Assembly: GCA_007571105.1 (NCBI GenBank)
Contig: RKRZ01000084.1
Location: forward strand, 1-7,588
Origin: Gammaproteobacteria bacterium
Lineage (GTDB): Bacteria > Pseudomonadota > Gammaproteobacteria > Poriferisulfidales > Poriferisulfidaceae
Reading direction: 5' to 3'
Length of the DNA stretch: 7,588 nt
The translations under genes and the position numbers were made by a program. The notes under the pieces were generated by a model. The model was not told the origin of the DNA and searched no databases. It worked only from the letters and a program-made list of their open reading frames with translations. Positions 6,957 through 7,588 of the stretch are shown here, piece after piece (position 1 is the first letter of the stretch; each line of letters starts with the position of its first letter).

Positions 6957-7588
6957 CTACTCCCAGTCTTCCTGACCCCGAAAACGCGACATCATCACGG
7001 CTTCCGGTGAGCCCGGCTCGGGAGTGTAGTCATAACTCCAGGCGCACTCCGGCGGCAGCGACATCAGAATGGATTCCGCACGTCGGCTGTTCTGCAACCC
7101 GAACAGCGTACCGCGATCGTACAGTAAATTGAACTCAACATAACGTCCGCGACGGTACTTCTGAAACGCGCGTTCGCGCTCCCCATAGGCCACCCCTCTG
7201 CGGCGCTCTACAATCGGCGCATAAGCCTCAAGAAATCCGTCCGCCACCGCTTGCAGATAGGCAAAACACCGGGCAAAACCCCATTCATTGAGGTCGTCAA
7301 AAAACAGTCCCCCAATCCCCCGAGACTCTCCCCGATGCGGCAAATAGAAATACTCCGCACACCACTTCGAAAACTTCGGATAAACCTCATCGCCAAACGG
7401 CGCACAAACCCGTTCGGCGTGCTCGCGCCAGTGTCGAACATCCTCCGCGACGCTGTAGTACGGGGTCAGATCAAAACCGCCGCCAAACCACCATTTTGGC
7501 TCCGCGGACCCTACTTCCGCCGAGAAAAATCGCACGTTGCAATGTGCGGTCGGCACATGAGGATTGCGCGGGTGACACACAATCGAGA
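6957..7588 (-). CDS. hemF: Oxygen-dependent coproporphyrinogen III oxidase, C-terminal part (cut by window edge)
   Basis: HemF uses oxygen to decarboxylate two propionates of coproporphyrinogen III, giving protoporphyrinogen IX. About 210 residues of the roughly 300-residue enzyme are visible, and the frame runs open through the right edge. The C-terminus is complete and ends in TAG. Family motifs in order are SIVCHPRNPHVPTAH with NVRFF, WWFGGGFDLTPYY, YPKFSKWCAEYFYLPHR, RGIGGLFFDDLN, PIVERRRG, YGERER, YRRGRYVEFNLLYDRGTLFGLQ, ESILMSLPP and SPEA. The alignment to E. coli HemF is close throughout. The usual TGGRTES stretch reads NSRRAES here, a small local variation. The gene converges on the hemA operon, so two heme-pathway genes sit within about 4.2 kb but on opposite strands. 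The oxygen-dependent enzyme implies growth with oxygen. Confidence 0.97.
   Translation of the reverse strand, partial: SIVCHPRNPHVPTAHCNVRFFSAEVGSAEPKWWFGGGFDLTPYYSVAEDVRHWREHAERVCAPFGDEVYPKFSKWCAEYFYLPHRGESRGIGGLFFDDLNEWGFARCFAYLQAVADGFLEAYAPIVERRRGVAYGERERAFQKYRRGRYVEFNLLYDRGTLFGLQNSRRAESILMSLPPECAWSYDYTPEPGSPEAVMMSRFRGQEDWE

Noticed and set aside
1..7588. tRNA or rRNA genes, CRISPR arrays, insertion sequences, phage or defence genes.
   Set aside because: None seen; almost every base lies in a recognised housekeeping gene, and the gaps are at most 55 bases.

Overview
The window reads as a housekeeping segment of a gammaproteobacterial chromosome. The evidence is the divergent pairing of lolB-ispE with hemA-prfA-prmC, a classic gammaproteobacterial arrangement known from E. 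coli. A large TPR lipoprotein gene stands between the divergent promoter region and lolB, as in Pseudomonas-type genomes. The DNA is moderately GC-rich, with homogeneous codon use by eye. I see no sign of mobile DNA, RNA genes or CRISPR. The genus cannot be named from this sequence alone.

Layout. On the minus strand, reading leftward from about 2733: a TPR outer-membrane-type lipoprotein (931-2733), lolB (335-934) and the start of ispE (cut by the left edge). Both junctions are 4-base ATGA overlaps, so this is one operon. On the plus strand, reading rightward from 2789: hemA, prfA, prmC, dsbB and a small exported DUF4399-type protein, ending at 6942. The junctions are a 4-base overlap, an 8-base overlap with a TTG start, a 13-base gap and a 1-base gap, so this is a second compact operon. 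Facing it from the right is hemF on the minus strand, whose 5' end lies beyond the window. Only 14 bases separate the two convergent stop codons.

How the genes work together. hemA makes the committed precursor of tetrapyrroles, and hemF performs the oxygen-dependent coproporphyrinogen step later in the same pathway. prfA encodes release factor 1, and prmC encodes the enzyme that methylates its GGQ glutamine. dsbB re-oxidises the periplasmic disulfide catalyst DsbA and passes electrons to quinones. LolB receives lipoproteins at the outer membrane, and the TPR protein upstream is itself a predicted lipoprotein. IspE belongs to the MEP isoprenoid pathway. HemF and DsbB together suggest a respiring, at least facultatively aerobic, Gram-negative cell.

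I found no convincing undescribed system. The points worth a second look are modest: a dyad in the 55-base divergent intergenic region, poor ribosome-binding sites and uncertain starts there, an unusual vicinal cysteine pair in LolB, a motif variant in PrmC, and the histidine-rich DUF4399-type protein attached to dsbB.
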